Shown: positions 44,417 to 55,634, counted from the stretch's first letter. The stretch: DNA of 64,000 nt from Altimarinus sp964500515 (GCA_964500515.1 CAZCNE010000004.1:20304-84303), one strand, 5' to 3'. The notes: a model not told the origin generated them from the letters alone. A program made the numbers and translations.

Positions 44417-45544
44417 TTAACTTTTAACTAAACTTTTTAAATATCATTCAAACTTATCAACTTTATTGTCCCAATTATCCAAAGTTTTTACATATTCTAG
44501 AGATTTCTTACTTAAACTCATATATTTTTCATCATTTCAAAACATTTTAACCAATTTTTCTCATATAGCAAGATAATCTCAATCAGAAACTATATATCAA
44601 TTAACTCAATCTTTTATACTATCCCTTAAACCTCAAACATCATATCAAATTGCTGGCAATCAATAAGAGTTGGCCTCAAGAACAATCAGTCAAAATCATT
44701 CTTTCATACTTGGAACAATTATTACCTTTTTACTTACTACATAATTTTTATAATTTTTTCTTTCCATATGTCATAAAAAATTTATGTTTTTTTCAATTTT
44801 TAATTCTTTAACTAATTTTTTTAAGCTTAAAACATATTTCTTATCTTGATTATTTCAAACTATATCCAATTTATAATTTTGGAATTTTTTATCTTGTTTT
44901 ATAAAATAATCAAAAGCTAAAATTGCATGTTCTGCTCTTTTTATAGGCATAAGTCTACCCAAAAAAAGAATTGAATTTTCTTTTTTGGAAAAATCTATTT
45001 TTTCCAAAGGTATTTCATCACAAGCATTTTCTATAACTTTTATATTTTCTTTTTTAAAATCAAATTTTTCTATAAGTTCATTTTTTGTACTCTCTGAAAC
45101 TGTAATTGTTTTTACTTTTTTATATTGTCTATACAAAAAATAATATATTTTTTTTCAAATTACATTTAAGGGAAAAATATAACTATAATCCCATTCTTTA
45201 TCTCATATATGATGAGCAAAAAAAACTATTGGTATGTTTTTTTCAAATTTAACAGAAAGTAGAGGCAATCATCATGCTTCATCAACAATTAAATCATATT
45301 TTCAAGATAAATTTTTTTTATAATAACTCTTAAATAAAAAGTAAGATGTGTATAAATTAAACTTTCTTATTATATTTATTCAATCAATTATTTCATTTTT
45401 TTTACTTCACTTAAAAGAATATCAAAACCAAGTAACTTGATGTCATTTTTTTACAAGTCATTTTGCATATTCAAATATCACTTTTTCAGCTCATCAAGCA
45501 TAAGGATGTTTTATATCTTTCCATGTCAAAAAAAGAATTTTCAT
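44417..45544 (-). CDS. Glycosyltransferase family 4 (GT1-like domain) protein
   Basis: 375 residues, GT-B fold. MKILFLTWKDIKHPYAGGAEKVIFEYAKGLVKKGHQVTWFG, then TVSESTKNELIEKF, LFLGRLMPIKRAEHAILAFDYF and the donor-site E-x7-E region VPSMKEGFGLIVLEANSYGLPAIGYDVGGLRDSIKDGVNG. A retaining glycosyltransferase, first gene of the run to its left. A 215-base AT-rich gap separates it from the membrane protein at 45760, where a new transcript could begin. Confidence 0.93.
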
Positions 45545-45759
45545 AGTTTTAAATATTTCTAAAAATCTTGCATATTATATCCAAAATATAAAAAATATAA
45601 AAATTAAAATTTATCTTTTATAAGCTTTTTAATATCAATATTTTTATCAATAAACTAGATATTTATTATCAAAACTAAGAAAATGCAGTAAATTTTGTCT
45701 TATTGTTTTGATAACAAAACTTATTTACCAAAAATATTTTTAAATTTTATATAATTCAT

Positions 45760-47421
45760 TTATTTTACTATCTCATACAAATCTATATTTTCAGTATTAT
45801 TTAATTTTTTTATTTTGGCTTCTTTCAACAATTTTTCTAAAATTTCTTCAATCTTTTTATAATCTGCACATTTTTTAAATAACACAATATGAGTAATATC
45901 ATTTTTTTTCAAAAGTGTAATATCTTGATTTTCTATAAATTCCTCAATTTCTTGAGATCTTTTATTTGTAGAGTTTGTATAAAGGTCTCAAACTTCTATA
46001 TTATCTGATTTTATAGTATGTAATGGATTTAAAAAAATATCCAAAGTATTAGCTATAATTCTTCATTTTGTCCGATCACAAGCTATGTAAGAATGCCAAG
46101 GTAAAAGCAAATATTTATTATTTTTATATTCTTTTTTTAGTTCTTCACTTCTAAATTCAAAATAATCTTTTGGATAATCTGTCATAAAAACTTGTCAAGA
46201 AAATCCAAATAAAATATTTGGAGTCCAAGAATTTAGAAAAATAAAAAGTACAAATAAACTTATAATTTTTGTATAATTATTTTTAAGTATTTTTTCTAAT
46301 TCTAAAAATAAATAATAAAATCAAATAGAAAAAAATACACTATAAACAAGCATAAGAATTCAAATCCATTTATGTGGTTCTCTAAGTCATAGATAAAATG
46401 GCATATAATCATATAAAAATTGACTTATAAATCACCAAGGAGCATTTATTCACAATGCTAAAATATATGAAATAAATCAAATTAAAATCAAAAAATAAAA
46501 TATATTTCTTTCTTTTTTTGATTTTATGTATCTATAAATTCAAAAAATTATAATTCACAAAATTATAAATCATACTATATACCAACTGGGATTTACTGTT
46601 TCTGGCAAGAAAAAATGATAATATCGTTCTCACCAAAAACCATAAAGTTGTAAACTAGTAAGAGCTGATCAAAGCGGAGCAAGTCAGTTTGTATAAAAAT
46701 TTTCTACATTTGCTTGATTTAAAATATTTACATAAGACAAAGTTTCTCATTTTCATAAAAATATATTTCAAATTATCCAATTTATGTTTATAAGTAAAAA
46801 AAGAATTCAAGATAAAGTTGTATAAAAAAATATTTTTTTGTTTCTTATAAAAAAAATAAGATAAAATAAATAAATTAAAATAATCATATACAAAGCATGA
46901 TTCATCACAGAAAATGAAAATCAAAAAAGAATTCATGAGTATAAATAGTTAGAAATTTTTTCCATAAAAACTATATTTTTCAGTAAAAAATATATTCAAA
47001 ATCAAATTAAAATCATTCATAAAAAAATTCAAACTTGTGTCATCATTCTTTCATAAAAAACTGGATTAATATACAAAAATAATATAATAGTGTAAGAAAA
47101 AAAGTTTTTGTATTTATCATCTATATCTAGTATTTTAGCAAAAATAAGCGATAATTTATAAGCTAAAATTCAAGTAAAAAATACAACTAAAAAAAAATGA
47201 ATTTTTGAAAAAAATATATATCAAAATATATAATTAAAAAAATTGAACAAATGCCGATAAATACTTACTTCAAAAAATCATTTCCAAACTGTAGTTGGTG
47301 AAAATACAACATCAAGCAAAAAATAAGTTCAAGACTTTGTAAAAAAATCTATTCAAATAATTAAAATTGAAAAAAATGTGATAAATATATAAATTTGGTA
47401 TTTTTTAAAAAAGTTTATCAT
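45760..47421 (-). CDS. Large membrane glycosyltransferase-like protein
   Basis: 553 residues, about 11-13 membrane helices in the first 430, starting MINFFKKYQIYIFITFFSILIIGID. A soluble outer part at the end includes DRTKWRIIANTLDIFLNPLHTIKSDNIEV and a Cys-containing tail. The architecture matches GT-C type transferases and other polyprenyl-phosphate-sugar users, and resembles the larger protein at 37204 but lacks LysM. No clear catalytic motif. Confidence 0.65.
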
Positions 47422-47460
47422 TGAATTAAAATATTTTTATATATTAAAAAATCTTTTTGT

Positions 47461-48575
47461 TTACTCTTTACTTTTTTCTATATTTAGTTTTTTACTAATT
47501 ATATACATAGGTCTTGCTTGAACTTCTTCGTGAATTCTTGCTATATATAATGCAATAAATCACAAACTTATAAGAACTATTCAGATCAAAATTGTATTCA
47601 TAAGCANNNNNNNNNNNNNNNNNNNNNNNNNNNNNNNNNNNNNNNNNNNNNNNNNNNNNNNNNNNNNNNNNNNNNNNNNNNNNNNNNNNNNNNNNNNNNN
47701 NNNNNNGCAATAAATCACAAACTTATAAGAACTATTCAGATCAAAATTGTATTCATAAGCAAGATTGCTGCTATATTACTAAACATAAACTTATTGATAG
47801 TAAATTTATCTATCAAAACAAAAATAAGCAATAAAGAAGAAGTAAAAGTCATAAAAATTCACAAATACCCAACTAATCTTAAAGGAAAAATAGAAAAAGA
47901 AGTTAAACTATTCAATGCTAAGTTAAAAAGACTTTTAAAACTATAAGATCATTCTTTTCATCAATCAAGTCTAGCTTTTGCATCAAAAATAAGAGCTTTT
48001 TTTTCAAACCCCATCCAATCTATTATTCATCTATAAAGTCTATTTTTTTCTTTGAATTCAAGAAAATTATCAACAATTTCTCTATCAAGCAATCTATAGT
48101 CAGTTGTGTTTTCTTCTAATTTAAAATCAGAAAGCGAATTATATATTTTATAAAAAATCTTACTTGAAATATTTTTTAAAAAAGATGCCCCTTCTATTTT
48201 TGGTCTTTTATTATAAACAATATCGTATCAACTTTTCCATTCTCTAATAAAATCAGGGATTTTTTCAACTGGATGTTGTCAATCTCAATCAAGAGTAATT
48301 ACAGCATCTCAAATAGAATTTTCAAGTCCAGCAGTTATAGCAACTTCCTTCCCAAAATTTCTACTTAAATTAATTCATTTAACAATTTTATCATCTTTTG
48401 CTAATTTTTCTATTTCTTTCCATGTTTCATCAGGACTTCAATCATTTACAAAAATAATTTCAAAATCATAATCAGAAATATTTTCTAAAACTTTTTTTAA
48501 CTCTTTGTAGATAATTGGAATATTTTTTTCTTCTTTATAAGCTGGTAAAACTATAGAAATTAGTTTTTTATCCAT
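47461..48575 (-). CDS. DPM1/GtrB-like glycosyltransferase, interrupted by a false gap
   Basis: 319 residues after joining the flanks. MDKKLISIVLPAYKEEKNIPIIYKELKKVLENISDYDFEIIFVNDGSPDETWKEIE, NLSRNFGKEVAITAGLENSIGDAVITLDGDGQHP (catalytic DxDxQHP), IVYNKRPKIEGAS, TTDYRLLDREIV, then two membrane helices at the C-terminus. It would load a sugar on polyprenyl phosphate, feeding the GT-C proteins next door. The 100 N plus a 55-base duplicate (155 bases) shift the frame as written; without them the gene is complete, 960 bases. Confidence 0.92.
47552..47606. repeat. Left copy of 55-base contig overlap (gap 2)
   Basis: Identical to 47707-47761, ending exactly at the N run. Same length as at gap 1, a sign of one assembler overlap setting (k-mer 55). 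Confidence 0.9.
47607..47706. other. Run of 100 N (scaffold gap placeholder)
   Basis: 100 N inside the C-terminal membrane segments of the DPM1-like enzyme. With 55-base overlap removed the protein is continuous, so no sequence is missing. Confidence 0.95.
47707..47761. repeat. Right copy of 55-base contig overlap (gap 2)
   Basis: Second copy of 47552-47606. An assembly artefact. Confidence 0.9.
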
Positions 48576-48742
48576 TTTTTAACAATGATATGAATAAATA
48601 ATTTATACAAAAATTTTGCAATATTATACACAAAAAATAATACTTTACAATTTATTGTTTTTATAAAGTATTTAACATTTCTTTTTCTTGATTTTATAAA
48701 TAAAATCTATATCTTTATAAAAATATTTAATTAAAATACTTT

Positions 48743-49858
48743 ATGAATTTAGTTTTGACTTGTCCTTTTTGACTTGAATCTATTGCAAAAAAAGAAATAG
48801 AATTATTATGACTTCCTATTTTGAATTCTCAAGATAGACAAATAACAACAAGTTTTAGTGATGAAGCATTGATAAAATTAAATCTTTGGTCAAGAGTAGG
48901 AAACAAAGTTTATATAGAATTAGCTAAAAAAGATAAAATTGATAGCTTTGATAAACTTTTTGAACTTGTAAAATCGATAAATTGGAATTATTTTTTAAAT
49001 GAAAACAATCCTATAATAGTAAATGCTAACTCAAAAAATTCTAAACTCTTTAGTTTACCAGACATACAAAAAATAAGTAAAAAAGCAATTATAGAAAGTT
49101 TATGATGATGATTAATAAAAGAGGATAATACTTTGAATTGACTCTTTATAGAAATAGTTTTAATTGGTGATACTTGTCAAGTTTTGATAGATTCATCTTG
49201 AACTCCTCTACACAAAAGATGATATAGAAAAGTTTGAGTTGAAGCTCCTCTTAGAGAAAATCTTGCCGCTTGACTTGTATTACTTTCAAATTGGAAATTT
49301 AGAGAAAATTTTTATGATTTATTTTGTTGAAGCTGAACTATTGTTATAGAAGCTGCGATGATTGCTAGAAATATAGCTCCTTGACTAAACAGAAAATTTG
49401 CATTTCAAGATTGGAAATTTATAGATTTGAGTATTTTGAAAAAAGAAAAAGAAAATGCTAAAAATAAAATATTTAGTAAAAATTATAATATATTTGCAAG
49501 TGATTTAGATGAAGAAGCTCTAAATATAGCAAAAAATAATGCAATCAATGCTTGAGTAAATGATACAATTAAATTTATAAAAAAGGATTTTATAGATTAT
49601 CAAAAAGAAAATTTATCTTGAACTTTGGTTTCCAATCCTCCTTATGGGATTAGACTTGATAATTATAATTTAGAAATTTTATACAAAGATTTAGCAAACT
49701 TCCTAAACTCACAAAAAGATTTAAAATCATCAATTATTACAAACTATCAACTATGAAATTTACTGAAATTTGATTACAAAAAAAGAAAACTTTATAACTG
49801 ACAAGAAATGTGTTACATGTATAAGAAAGTAGAAAAGAGTAAAAGATTAAAAGTTTAA
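48743..49858 (+). CDS. 23S rRNA (guanine-N2)-methyltransferase RlmL/TrmN-like (THUMP)
   Basis: 371 residues. THUMP region in the N-terminal 160 residues (LTCPFGLESIAKKEIELL), then PLHKRGYRKVGVEAPLRENLAAGLVLLS, the SAM motif FYDLFCGSGTIVIEAAMIARN and the catalytic SNPPYGIRL (N/D-PPY). This is the RlmL/YpsC group modifying rRNA or tRNA guanine at N2. Its last 36 codons and following 200 bases are duplicated at 50694-51011. Confidence 0.88.
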
Positions 49859-50067
49859 AAGCTAAATTTTCTCAAATTTTTTTATAAACTTTTTTCTAAA
49901 TATTTAACTCTCTCAAAAATCCACGATGTGTAGTAATTGGGATTTTTAAGGGGATGACTTTGTCGCAAAACGAGATTATTATAATTAATAATTTCATCTG
50001 CAAAGATTCATCCCCTTAAACATTTTTGTTACTTTTTATGTGAAAAGTAAATTATTTTAATATTTTT
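49750..50067. repeat. Direct repeat, copy 1 (about 318 bases)
   Basis: Begins inside the 3' end of the RlmL-like gene and continues through its downstream region. Copy 2 at 50694-51011 differs by only a few bases. The two flank the toxin-antitoxin pair; the unit distance is 944 bases. Confidence 0.9.
49945..50020 (+). other. Long structured hairpin, copy 1
   Basis: Arms TTTAAGGGGATGA (49945-49957) and TCATCCCCTTAAA (50008-50020), extended inside by CTTTG/CAAAG. It is the most GC-rich element nearby, lies 87 bases after the methyltransferase stop, and is identical in copy 2 (50889-50964). It may be a terminator, structured 3' UTR or element end. Confidence 0.65.
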
Positions 50068-50124
50068 ATAATTATCTATATTTTCTCTAAAAAATGAACA
50101 ATAATATTCGTTCCATAAACTTTT

Positions 50125-50373
50125 TTATTGATGATTATCAATTTTAAAGATTATTAAATCATTTTCTTTATCTATAGTTCATATTGCCCTATATTGTTTA
50201 TTTATCCTAAAGTACCAAATATTTGATCATTTAGGCTTTCTCTCTTTAAAATAATTTTTTGAATTTATCTTGTTTATTATATTTATTTTTGCTTTTTTAT
50301 ATTGATTTAATAAATTTCTTTTTTTTAGAAATTCAATAATTCACTCATCTTCTAAAACATCATTTATTTTCAT
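50125..50373 (-). CDS. RelE/HigB-type toxin
   Basis: 82 residues. MKINDVLEDEGIIEFLKKRNLLNQYKKAKINIINKINSKNYFKERKPKGSNIWYFRINKQYRAIGTIDKENDLIIFKIDNHQ: the RelE superfamily layout (helical start, then beta-strands with 'YFRINKQYRAI...IIFKIDNHQ'). These ribosome-dependent mRNA nucleases are held by a paired antitoxin. The pair is placed between the two direct repeats. The antitoxin gene ends 3 bases before it, in the same frame. Confidence 0.78.
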
Positions 50374-50376
50374 AAT

Positions 50377-50592
50377 CTATATATTTGAAAATAATGACTT
50401 ATCTTTATTTAAAACTTTTTTTTGTAAATCTTTCATTTTTTTTGTTACATTTTTGTTATCCATTTCAAATAAGTCATATTCATTTTCATCTTCTAAAAAA
50501 GTTACCAAAACCTTTAACCTTTTTTTTGGAGTAAATCAATCCTGAAAAATTAATTTATTGTTTTCTAAATAAGCTTCAACAGTATTATACAT
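50377..50592 (-). CDS. Putative antitoxin
   Basis: 71 residues, MYNTVEAYLENNKLIFQDGFTPKKRLKVLVTFLEDENEYDLFEMDNKNV..., acidic and short, ending in TAG 3 bases before the RelE-like toxin start. It resembles the N-terminal part of prevent-host-death or RelB-like antitoxins only loosely, so the label comes mainly from its place and size. It starts just inside the second repeat unit boundary. Confidence 0.6.
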
Positions 50593-50693
50593 AAAATATA
50601 TTAAAAATTATATTAATGTAATAATTATAATAAATTATTTTTAAAAATCAAAAATATATGTATTAATCTCATAAAAATTCACGATGTGTAACG

Positions 50694-51011
50694 ACTATGA
50701 AATTTACTAAAATTTGATTACAAAAAAAGAAAACTCTACAATTGACAAGAAATGTGTTACATGTATAAGAAAGTAGAAAAGAGTAAAAGATTAAAAGTTT
50801 AAAAGCTAAATTTTCTCAAATTTTTTTATAAACTTTTTTCTAAATATTTAACTCTCTCAAAAATCCACGATGTGTAGTAATTGGGATTTTTAAGGGGATG
50901 ACTTTGTCGCAAAACGAGATTATTATAATTAATAATTTCATCTGCAAAGATTCATCCCCTTAAACATTTTTATTACTTTTTATGTGAAAAGTAAATTATT
51001 TTAATATTTTT
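50694..51011. repeat. Direct repeat, copy 2
   Basis: Near-identical copy of 49750-50067, starting at actatga inside what was the methyltransferase 3' end. It has no intact gene start, so it is a remnant of the gene tail. Confidence 0.9.
50889..50964 (+). other. Long structured hairpin, copy 2
   Basis: Same structure as 49945-50020, preserved in full. Retaining both copies unchanged suggests recent duplication. Confidence 0.6.
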
Positions 51012-51053
51012 TACTAATTTCTATATTTTCTATAAAAAACTATATTATTTTTT

Positions 51054-51782
51054 CTAATATCAAACATTTTCTCTTATACTCTCAAGTAATTTTTTATCCA
51101 AATCAGAAATATTTTTTGGCATCTTAGCATCAACTTTTATTATCAAATTTCATTTTTTTCACATTGAAGATTTTCATAATTCTTTTATTCTAAATTTTGT
51201 TCAAGGTTTTGTATTTGCAGGAATTTTTAATTTTACTTTTTTTCTTGTTTCTCATTCAACTTCTATAGAACATCATAAAATCAAATCAAAAATAGGAACT
51301 TCGTAAGTTTTTTCTATATCTAAACTTTCTTCTTTTGGTTTGTTTGAAGATCTTGTTTTTGTATAATTATCTCTGAAATCATTATTTTGAGCACCTTTAA
51401 ATCCAAAAATATCATTAAAATCAAATCAAGATGATTTTTGACTTCTTCTTTTTGATCAAGTAAAAGCTCAAAATAAATCTTCTATTCAAGAAAAATCAGT
51501 GTAAGTATAACTTGTCGATCAAGCTCACGAAAATGGATTTTGTCATCAAGCTCAACTAAATCATGAAAAACTTGATCAAAACATATCATATTGTTTTCTT
51601 TTTTCTTTATCTTTTAAAACAGAATAAGCTTCTCAGATTTCTTTGAATTTTTTTTCAGCCTCTTTATCTCACTTATTTCTGTCTGGATGATATTTCATAG
51701 CAAGTTTTTTATAGACTTTTTTTATTTCATCTTCACTTGCCGTTTTACTTATTCAAAGTATATCATAATAATTTTTACTCAT
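51054..51782 (-). CDS. dnaJ: DnaJ-family chaperone (type B, without zinc finger)
   Basis: 242 residues. J domain with YYDILGISKTASEDEIKKVYKKLAMKYHPDRNKGDKEAEKKFKEI (HPD triad), then a Gly/Phe-rich stretch and a client-binding C-terminal domain (KKVKLKIPANTKPGTKFRIKELG). There is no CxxCxGxG zinc repeat, so it is CbpA/DnaJ2-like. It stimulates DnaK, which is not in the window. Its start lies 13 bases after the ftsE stop on the minus strand. Confidence 0.92.
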
Positions 51783-51794
51783 ATTTTTAATATA

Positions 51795-52484
51795 TTATTT
51801 CTTATCTAAATTATAATTTCATGGATTTTCATCACTAATTACGGATTTATCTTTAAAACTTATAACTCTTTTTTTCATAGTATTAACTATATTTCTATCA
51901 TGTGTTGCAATAATTATAGTTTTTCATTCTTTATTTAAGTCTTCAAATATATCCATAATTTCAATAGAAGTTATGGGATCAAGATTTCAAGTTGGTTCAT
52001 CTCATATAATAATTTTTGGATTATGACCCAAAGCTCTAGCAATGGAGACTCTTTGTTTTTCTCAACCTGATAACTCTGACACAAAACTATCTTTTTTTGA
52101 CAAAAGTTTTACTCTTTCCAAAGTTTCAGGAACTTTTTTTTGTATATATTTATCTTTATAAGAACAAACCTCCATTGCAAAAGCTACATTTTCATAAACA
52201 GATTTAGATTCCATTAATTTATAATCCTGAAAAATTACTCAAATGCTTCTTCTATAAGAAGATAAGTTTTTATCTTTTAATTTATTGTATAAACTATGTC
52301 AATTATCAAGTATTATTTCTCATGATAATGGCTTCAAATCTCAAATTATCGATCTTATCATACTTGTTTTTCATGATCCAGAAAATCATATCAAAAAAAC
52401 AAATTCTCACTCTTTTATATCTATATTTATATCTTTCAAGACTATTTTGTTTCAAAAAGCAAGAGTCAGATTATTTATCTTCAT
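51795..52484 (-). CDS. ftsE: ABC transporter ATPase, FtsE-like
   Basis: 229 residues. Walker A GFSGSGKTSM, Q-loop FQDYKL, ABC signature LSGGEKQRVSIARALGHNPKI, Walker B IIIGDEPTGNLD and the H-loop ATHDRNIV. Close to FtsE/LolD. FtsE works with the membrane partner FtsX at the division site, but no ftsX is next to it here, so the LolD-type role is not excluded. Confidence 0.85.
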
Positions 52485-52621
52485 ATAATTTAAAATAATA
52501 AAAATATTTATATATAAATTATATGTAAAAAAATTATTATACAAAATTTTTACTAAAATATTAAAAAAATTGTAGTGATGTATAAGTTTTTTACTTTTTT
52601 ACATAAATTACTAAAGTATTT

Positions 52622-52649
52622 TTGAAAAAAACTAACAAGTAAATATAAT
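52622..52649 (+). promoter_or_regulatory. Promoter upstream of ftsA
   Basis: -35 TTGAAA (52622-52627), 16-base spacer, -10 TATAAT (52644-52649). It gives an 80-base leader before ftsA and could drive ftsA-ftsZ. Confidence 0.55.
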
Positions 52650-52737
52650 CTAATAAATTGATTTTGTTTAAATAAAAAAAATTATTTATTTAAAGACAAA
52701 ATACTTGTATAAAAAAATATAACATAACATTTTTCCT

Positions 52738-53973
52738 ATGAACCAAGAATGAACAATTGCATCGATTGATATATGAAGTGCCAATATAAAAACAGTTATT
52801 GGAAGATTTGATTCAGAAAATACAAATGATTTTCATGTGTTATGAGTTTGAATTTCTAGCTCAAATGCAATGAGAAAATGAAATATCCTTGATATGGAAG
52901 AGTTTAAAAATAATTTAGATAAATCTCTTGAAGAAGCTGAAAGGATGGCTTGAGAACAAATTTCTTGAGTATATGTATCTTTTAATTCTTCTTCTTTTGA
53001 AGTTATAAAAAGTAAGTGAGTAATAGCAATTGCTTGAACAGAAATCACTCATGACGATTTAGATAGAGCTCTTGAAATGGCTAGAAATTGAGTAGAATTA
53101 CCAAATAGAGAATTATTAAAAGTCATTCCTGAATATTTTGTTGTTGATTTGGAGGACTGAGTTAAAAATCCTATTTGAATGGCTGCAAGAAAACTTGAAG
53201 TTGTGGCAAATATTTTTTCTATTAACACAAATATTTTAAATAATATAAAAAAAGCTATTGCTGATGTTTGAATAGAAATTTATGATATTTATCCAAATAT
53301 AATATCCGCTCCAGAATGAGTTTTAACAAAAAGACAAAAAGAACTTTGAGTTGTTTGTATAGATATTTGATCAACAACTACTTGAGTTACTGTTTATGAA
53401 GAATGAGTATTAAAATATGCTTCTGTGGTACCTTTTTGATCAACAAATGTAACAAATGATATAGCTTTATGAATCAGGACTTCTATTGATACAGCTGAAA
53501 AAATGAAATTAGAATACATGGAGTTAAATCTTGAAAAAAAAGAATGATATAGTGATGAGGAAGTGGATTTATACAGATTTAATCAAAATGAAGAGTGAAA
53601 GGTTTCTAAACTATATTTATCTCAAATTGCAACTGCAAGATATGAAGAAATATTATATTTTGTAAAAGAAGAATTAAAATTAGCTTGAAAAGACTGACTT
53701 CTTCCAGAATGAGCAATCTTAGTTTGAGCTTGAGTAAAAGCAAGATGATTAATAGAATTGACAAAAGATATATTAAAACTACCCGCATTTATTTGAATTC
53801 CTGTAGAAAAAAATAGTTTAACTGATACAACTATAAGTGATCCTTCGTTTGCATCAGTTATTTGAACACTGATTTTGGCGAATAAGTATTCTGCTATTCC
53901 TAGCAAATTTTCTATAAATTTCTCTTGAATATTTAATTCTATAGTTAAAGCGTTTAAGAAAATAATACCTTAA
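52738..53973 (+). CDS. ftsA: Cell division protein FtsA
   Basis: Actin-like protein that ties FtsZ to the membrane. 411 residues. TIASIDIGSANIKTVIGRF (phosphate-1), 1C domain with GEQISGVYVSFNSS..., VVCIDIGSTTTGVTVYEEGVLKYASVVPFGSTNVTNDIALGIR (phosphate-2) and LVGAGVKARGLIELTKDIL (adenosine motif). The C-terminal 10 residues IVKAFKKIIP form the amphipathic membrane helix. 38 bases separate it from ftsZ. Confidence 0.95.
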
Positions 53974-54011
53974 TTACATAAAATATAATTTAATTTTTAA
54001 TATAATAATTT

Positions 54012-55253
54012 ATGACTAAAAGAGAAGATAAATTAAAAAGCTTACTTTTAAACAATTCATTAAGACAAAATGAAAATAAATGACCTGAAGAAATTCATAT
54101 TTCTAAAACTATTTCTCCTATTGCAAATATAAAGGTTATTTGAGTTGGTTGAGGATGAACAAATACTGTGAATAGAATGATTCAATCTTGATTTGAAAGA
54201 GTTGAATTTATCGCAATGAATACAGATTCTCAAGCACTTTATGAATCTTTTGCAAACGAAAAATTAAATTTATGAAAGGTTGTAACTTGATGACTTGGAG
54301 CTTGAGCTGATCCAGCAACTTGAAAAAAAGCTGCTGAAGAATCAAGGGATGAAATAAAAAATCTTCTTGAATGAGCTCATATGGTTTTTATAACTTGCTG
54401 ACTTGGTTGATGAACTTGAACTTGAGCTGCTCCAGTAATAGCTGAAGTTGCAAAAGAACTATGAGCTTTAACTGTTTGAGTTGTAACTAAACCTTTTTCA
54501 TTTGAATGACAAAATAGAGCAGCTAAAGCAATAGATTGATATGAAGAATTAAAAGAAAAAGTTGATACTTTAATTACAATTCCAAATGACAAAATACTTT
54601 CTATTATAGACAAAAAAACACCTATGCTTGATGCATTTTCTATAGTTGATGAAGTATTGAGTCAATGAGTTCAATGAATTTCTGATTTGATTATAAATCC
54701 TTGAATAATTAATCTTGATTTTGCTGATATAAAATCAGTTATGAGAAATGCATGATCTGCATTAATGTGAATATGATATGGTTCTTGAGAAAATAGAGCT
54801 ATTGAAGCGGCTCGTGCTGCTATGGATAGTCCATTACTAGATTTATCAATTGCTTGAGCAAAATGATTGCTTTTAAATATAACTTGAGGACATGATTTAT
54901 CTATGTTTGAGGTTGATGAAGCTGCTAAGGTTATTACTGAATCAGTTGATCCTGAAGCAAATATCATATTTGGTACAAGTATAGTTCCAGAATACGACTG
55001 ACAAATAAAAATTACTGTTGTAGCAACTTGATTTACAGAAGAAACAAATAAAAAGTTTCTAGAAAAAAGATGAGAATCAATAAGAGGTAATTTTGGAAGA
55101 AAACCTGTTTGATTTGAAGGTCCTAAACCAGCACCCGCAAATTCAAGCACTACTTTTAATTGAAGTAATACACAAAATTCTTTAGTTCATAAAACTCCAA
55201 ATAACCAAGAAGAAATTGATTCAGTACCTGCTTTTTTAAGAAAAAAATTATAA
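54012..55253 (+). CDS. ftsZ: Cell division protein FtsZ
   Basis: Tubulin-like GTPase making the Z ring. 413 residues. IKVIGVGGGGTNTVNRMI, GKVVTGGLGAGADP, GTPase motif GLGGGTGTGAAPVIAEVAKELG (almost every glycine in it is TGA), PNDKIL, ADIKSVM, the T7 loop and a C-terminal SVPAFLRKKL, the peptide that binds FtsA. A 25-residue N-terminal extension precedes the core. Confidence 0.97.
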
Positions 55254-55279
55254 AATAATTTTTTCTATAATTTTTTATT

Positions 55280-55307
55280 TTGACTTTTTGTTAAAATTAT
55301 ATAGAAT
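55280..55307 (+). promoter_or_regulatory. Promoter upstream of rpmH
   Basis: -35 TTGACT (55280-55285), 16-base spacer, -10 TAGAAT (55302-55307), 70 bases before rpmH. Confidence 0.45.
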
Positions 55308-55377
55308 TACCCCGTTTTTTGATAACTAAATCTTTTAAAATATTTGGTTATTAATATTAATTGTTAATTGAAACGAT

Positions 55378-55617
55378 ATGTTAGGAAAATTAAAAAAAAG
55401 AAAAAGACTTAGAGTTCATTGATTTTTGCAAAGAACAATTGCTTGATGAACTGTTCTAAAAAATAGAAGAAGAAAATGAAGACATAAACTTGCTGTTTCT
55501 TATCCAAAAAGATTTCAAGAAATTAACTGAAAAGCAAGACTTCATATTATAGCTTGATGAACAGCTAAGAAAAGTAAATTTGATTGAAAATGAAATTACA
55601 TAGATAATTCAAAATAA
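55378..55617 (+). CDS. rpmH: Ribosomal protein L34, with long C-terminal extension
   Basis: 79 residues, against the usual 44-47. The L34 core reads KRKRLRVHGFLQRTIAGGTVLKNRRRKGRHKLAVSY. It is then extended by 35 residues (PKRFQEINGKARLHIIAGGTAKKSKFDGKG...). The N-terminus lacks the TFQPSK start. Followed by rnpA and yidC in the canonical order. Confidence 0.9.
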
Positions 55618-55634
55618 TTATTGAATAGTTTTTA

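Noticed and set aside
54671..55150. A 159-codon open frame on the minus strand opposite ftsZ
   Set aside because: Long open frames opposite ftsZ arise because few stops occur in that register; the plus strand is clearly FtsZ.
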